This document shows, in pieces, positions 62,222 through 64,000 of a stretch of 64,000 bases of DNA. Made by a program: the position numbers and the translations under genes. The notes below the pieces were generated by a model that worked only from the letters and a program-made list of their open reading frames with translations, searched no databases and was not told the DNA's origin. This DNA is from Gemmatimonadota bacterium (lineage in GTDB: Bacteria > Gemmatimonadota > Gemmatimonadetes > Longimicrobiales > Gaopeijiaceae), in assembly GCA_022827345.1 (NCBI GenBank), contig JAJDTB010000006.1:1-64000 (forward strand), written 5' to 3'. Each line of letters starts with the position of its first letter. The first letter of the stretch is position 1.

Positions 62222-62262
62222 GCGGGCGCCCCAGCGATGGCCAACGAGGACCCTGAATCCCC

Positions 62263-62991
62263 ATGAACGACTCCATCGGAATCACCATCGCCTTCAGCGC
62301 GGGCATCCTCTCGTTCCTGTCACCCTGCGTTCTGCCGCTGGTGCCGAGCTACCTGTCCTTCGTGACCGGGATGTCGCTCGAGGATCTGCAGGAGGGCTTC
62401 GACCGGCGCCGGGTGATGGTGCACTCGCTGCTCTTCGTGAGCGGCTTCACGCTGATCTTCGTGCTGCTCGGCGCGGGCGCGACCTTCATCGGCAGCTTCC
62501 TGCTGTACAACAGCGACTGGATCGCGCGGATCGGCGGCGTGATCATCATCCTGTTCGGGCTGCACCTGATGGGGGTCTTCCAGCTCCTGCCGCTGCTCAG
62601 CGAGAAGCGCGTCCACCTGGCGAACAAGCCTGCCGGGTACCTGGGCACGCTGGTGGTCGGGGTCGCGTTCGGCGCGGGTTGGACGCCGTGCATCGGGCCG
62701 GTCCTCGGTGCGATCCTGACGATGGCCGCATCGCAGCAGAATGTCGCCGTCGGGATGTGGCTGCTCTTCGTCTATTCGATGGGGCTGGCGATCCCGCTGC
62801 TGCTGGCCGCCTGGGCCATGGAGCGATTCCTGACCGCGTTCTCGCGCTTCCGGCGTTTCCTGCCAGCGGTGCAGAAGGTCGCGGGCGCGCTGCTGATCGT
62901 GCTCGGACTCCTGCTGGTGACGGGCTCGTTCACGGTGCTGGCGGCGTGGCTGAACCGGTACACGCCGGAGTTCCTGCTGGAGAGGCTGTAA
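62263..62991 (+). CDS. ccdA: CcdA-type cytochrome c biogenesis / thiol-transfer membrane protein
   Basis: The product has 242 residues with six membrane helices. The two redox cysteines are in LSFLSPCVLPLVPSYLSFVTG and GAGWTPCIGPVLGAIL, both diagnostic. CcdA passes electrons from cytoplasmic thioredoxin to extracytoplasmic TlpA/ResA-type proteins, for example the one at 4041, for apocytochrome reduction. The N-terminus matches known CcdA starts. A thioredoxin-like gene follows after 94 nt. Confidence 0.92.
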   Translation: MNDSIGITIAFSAGILSFLSPCVLPLVPSYLSFVTGMSLEDLQEGFDRRRVMVHSLLFVSGFTLIFVLLGAGATFIGSFLLYNSDWIARIGGVIIILFGLHLMGVFQLLPLLSEKRVHLANKPAGYLGTLVVGVAFGAGWTPCIGPVLGAILTMAASQQNVAVGMWLLFVYSMGLAIPLLLAAWAMERFLTAFSRFRRFLPAVQKVAGALLIVLGLLLVTGSFTVLAAWLNRYTPEFLLERL

Positions 62992-63085
62992 CCGGCCGTG
63001 GACGGAACCCGCGACGCGGATTTCATCCACAAGCTACTGGAGATCGACCAACGACCGGGCGAGTCCCGGCGAGGAGGATAGAGAG

Positions 63086-63667
63086 ATGGCGCTTGTAGCT
63101 TCCACCATGCTGGCGCTCGGGACCGAGGCACCGGAGTTCTCGCTGCCGGAGCCCGCGACGGGTGAGATGGTGTCGCTGTCGCGGTTCGACGGCGCGCGCG
63201 GGCTGCTCGTGGTGTTCCTGTCGAACCACTGCCCGTTCGTGAAGCACCTGGCGGACCACTTCGCGGGCCTCGCGGCCGAGTACCAGGCGCGGGGCGTGGC
63301 GGTCGTCGGGATCAACGCGAACGACGTGGCGAACTACCCCGAGGACAGCCCCGAGAAGATGACGGACGAGGTGGCGCGGCGCGGGTACACCTTCCCGTAT
63401 CTGTTCGACGAGTCGCAGGAGGTGGCGAAGGCGTACCGGGCGGCGTGCACGCCGGACTTCTTCCTGTTCGACGCGGGTCGGCGGCTGGTGTATCGGGGGC
63501 AGTACGATGGGAGCCGGCCGTCGCTGGATGTGCCGGTGACGGGGGAGGATCTGAGGGCGGCGCTGGAGGCCGTGTTGGGGGGTGGGGCGCCGGTGGAGGA
63601 GCAGGTGCCGAGTGTGGGGTGCAACATCAAGTGGCGGGCGGGGGAGGAGCCGGGGTGGTTCGGGTGA
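63086..63667 (+). CDS. Thioredoxin-family / AhpC-TSA-like protein
   Basis: The product has 193 residues with no signal peptide. The peroxiredoxin-like fold contains VFLSNHCPFVKH with Cys49; members of this group have CPxxKH in place of a CxxC. GYTFPYLFDESQEVAKAY and CTPDFFLFD are also typical. It probably acts as a one-Cys peroxidase or thiol carrier. GAGGA lies 7 nt before the ATG. Its stop abuts repeat copy E. Confidence 0.85.
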   Translation: MALVASTMLALGTEAPEFSLPEPATGEMVSLSRFDGARGLLVVFLSNHCPFVKHLADHFAGLAAEYQARGVAVVGINANDVANYPEDSPEKMTDEVARRGYTFPYLFDESQEVAKAYRAACTPDFFLFDAGRRLVYRGQYDGSRPSLDVPVTGEDLRAALEAVLGGGAPVEEQVPSVGCNIKWRAGEEPGWFG

Positions 63668-63737
63668 TGTAAAGCGGGCAGCCCAGCAGATACGATAATG
63701 TAATGTAAAGTAGACAAATTGTAAAGTACACTTTACA
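63668..63737. repeat. Tandem dyad element, copy E
   Basis: A degenerate unit starts at 63668. Two units lie at 63699-63716 (TGTAA, N8, AGACA) and 63720-63737 (TGTAA, N8, TTACA), 3 bp apart with the same 21-bp period. The last unit contains TGTAAAGT / ACTTTACA, an 8-bp perfect dyad with a 2-bp centre. It lies 1 nt after a stop codon and 37 nt before an Rpn-type gene. Confidence 0.75.
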
Positions 63738-63774
63738 GTACGCCGCATCCCGAGACATCAAGTCCCATCCAGCC

Positions 63775-64000
63775 ATGGATGTGCCCTGGCGAACTACGCC
63801 CGGTCTGGTCCGCTCACAAGCCGACCTTCTGTGGAAAGTGCACTTCAGGGGAAGCTCTCGCTATCTGATCCTGCCGATCGAATTCCAATCCGAAGACGAC
63901 CGGTACATGTCCGTGCGGATGCTCTACTACGTCGCGATCGCCTGTCACGGGCTCGCCGGGCTCGACGCCCGCCGGCGCCAACTCGCGCCTGGCGAAATGC
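63775..64000 (+). CDS. Rpn-family recombination-promoting nuclease-like gene (partial)
   Basis: Only 75 codons are in the window. The sequence ADLLWKVHFRG, then IEFQSEDDRYMSVRMLYY, is the PD-(D/E)xK core of Rpn/YhgA-like putative nucleases (Asp near residue 17, Glu-x-Gln at about 37-39). The usual 50-60 N-terminal residues (HDRxFKxLF region) are missing: the frame is closed by TAA at 63706. So it is N-terminally short at the repeat junction. The C-terminus is outside the window. Confidence 0.7.
   Translation, partial: MDVPWRTTPGLVRSQADLLWKVHFRGSSRYLILPIEFQSEDDRYMSVRMLYYVAIACHGLAGLDARRRQLAPGEM

Overview
This is one 64 kb stretch of a very GC-rich (about 70%) bacterial chromosome. Three things suggest a Gemmatimonadota-like lineage: the many secreted lipoproteins, the family of 6-bladed beta-propeller proteins, and the mix of M19 dipeptidases, amidohydrolases, BNR-repeat, M56, DUF2723 and DUF255 proteins. 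This is inference from gene content; there is no rRNA or marker gene here to confirm it. No tRNA, rRNA, CRISPR array or intact insertion sequence was seen.

Layout. 0-19 kb is a peptide/amine catabolism and secreted-enzyme region: a PQQ dehydrogenase (cut by the window start), an amidohydrolase, an M50 peptidase, a TlpA-like thioredoxin, an APC permease fused to UspA domains, three M19 dipeptidases, GlpD, a cyclophilin, DinB, two beta-propeller lipoproteins, an ornithine-cyclodeaminase-like enzyme and a CocE/NonD hydrolase. 19.2-23.4 kb is a defence island of lower GC. It holds a candidate retron (structured ncRNA, small ORF, XRE regulator, reverse transcriptase), an orphan antitoxin-like gene and an AbiEi/AbiEii pair. 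23.4-34 kb returns to chromosomal genes: beta-propellers, a methyltransferase, a large BNR protein, an outer-membrane-type protein, an alpha/beta hydrolase and a DUF2723 protein. 34-47.8 kb holds a BlaI repressor with an amidohydrolase, a broken hicBA pair, another amidohydrolase, DUF418, a DUF6384/coiled-coil pair, VanZ, an M56 (BlaR1-like) protease and a MoeB-rhodanese. 47.8-64 kb has a DUF4143 ATPase, tandem secreted paralogues, a fused branched-chain keto-acid dehydrogenase E1, DUF255, Fic, DedA-like, CoaE, DHH phosphoesterase, Fur, agmatinase, CcdA, a thioredoxin-like protein and the start of an Rpn-type nuclease gene.

Main points beyond ordinary annotation. (1) The reverse transcriptase operon is preceded by a 154-nt region bounded by a perfect 11-bp inverted repeat with three internal hairpins, the layout of a retron msr-msd. 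(2) Five intergenic sites carry the same AT-rich element: two TGTAA-N8-TTACA dyads exactly 21 bp apart. (3) BlaI and the M56 sensor lie 10 kb apart but share near-identical operators. (4) Toxin-antitoxin loci are visibly decaying: higA is frameshifted, hicBA has an internal deletion, and one antitoxin-like gene has lost its partner. (5) A 20-codon micro-ORF has a 13-nt perfect match to the 16S anti-Shine-Dalgarno tail.
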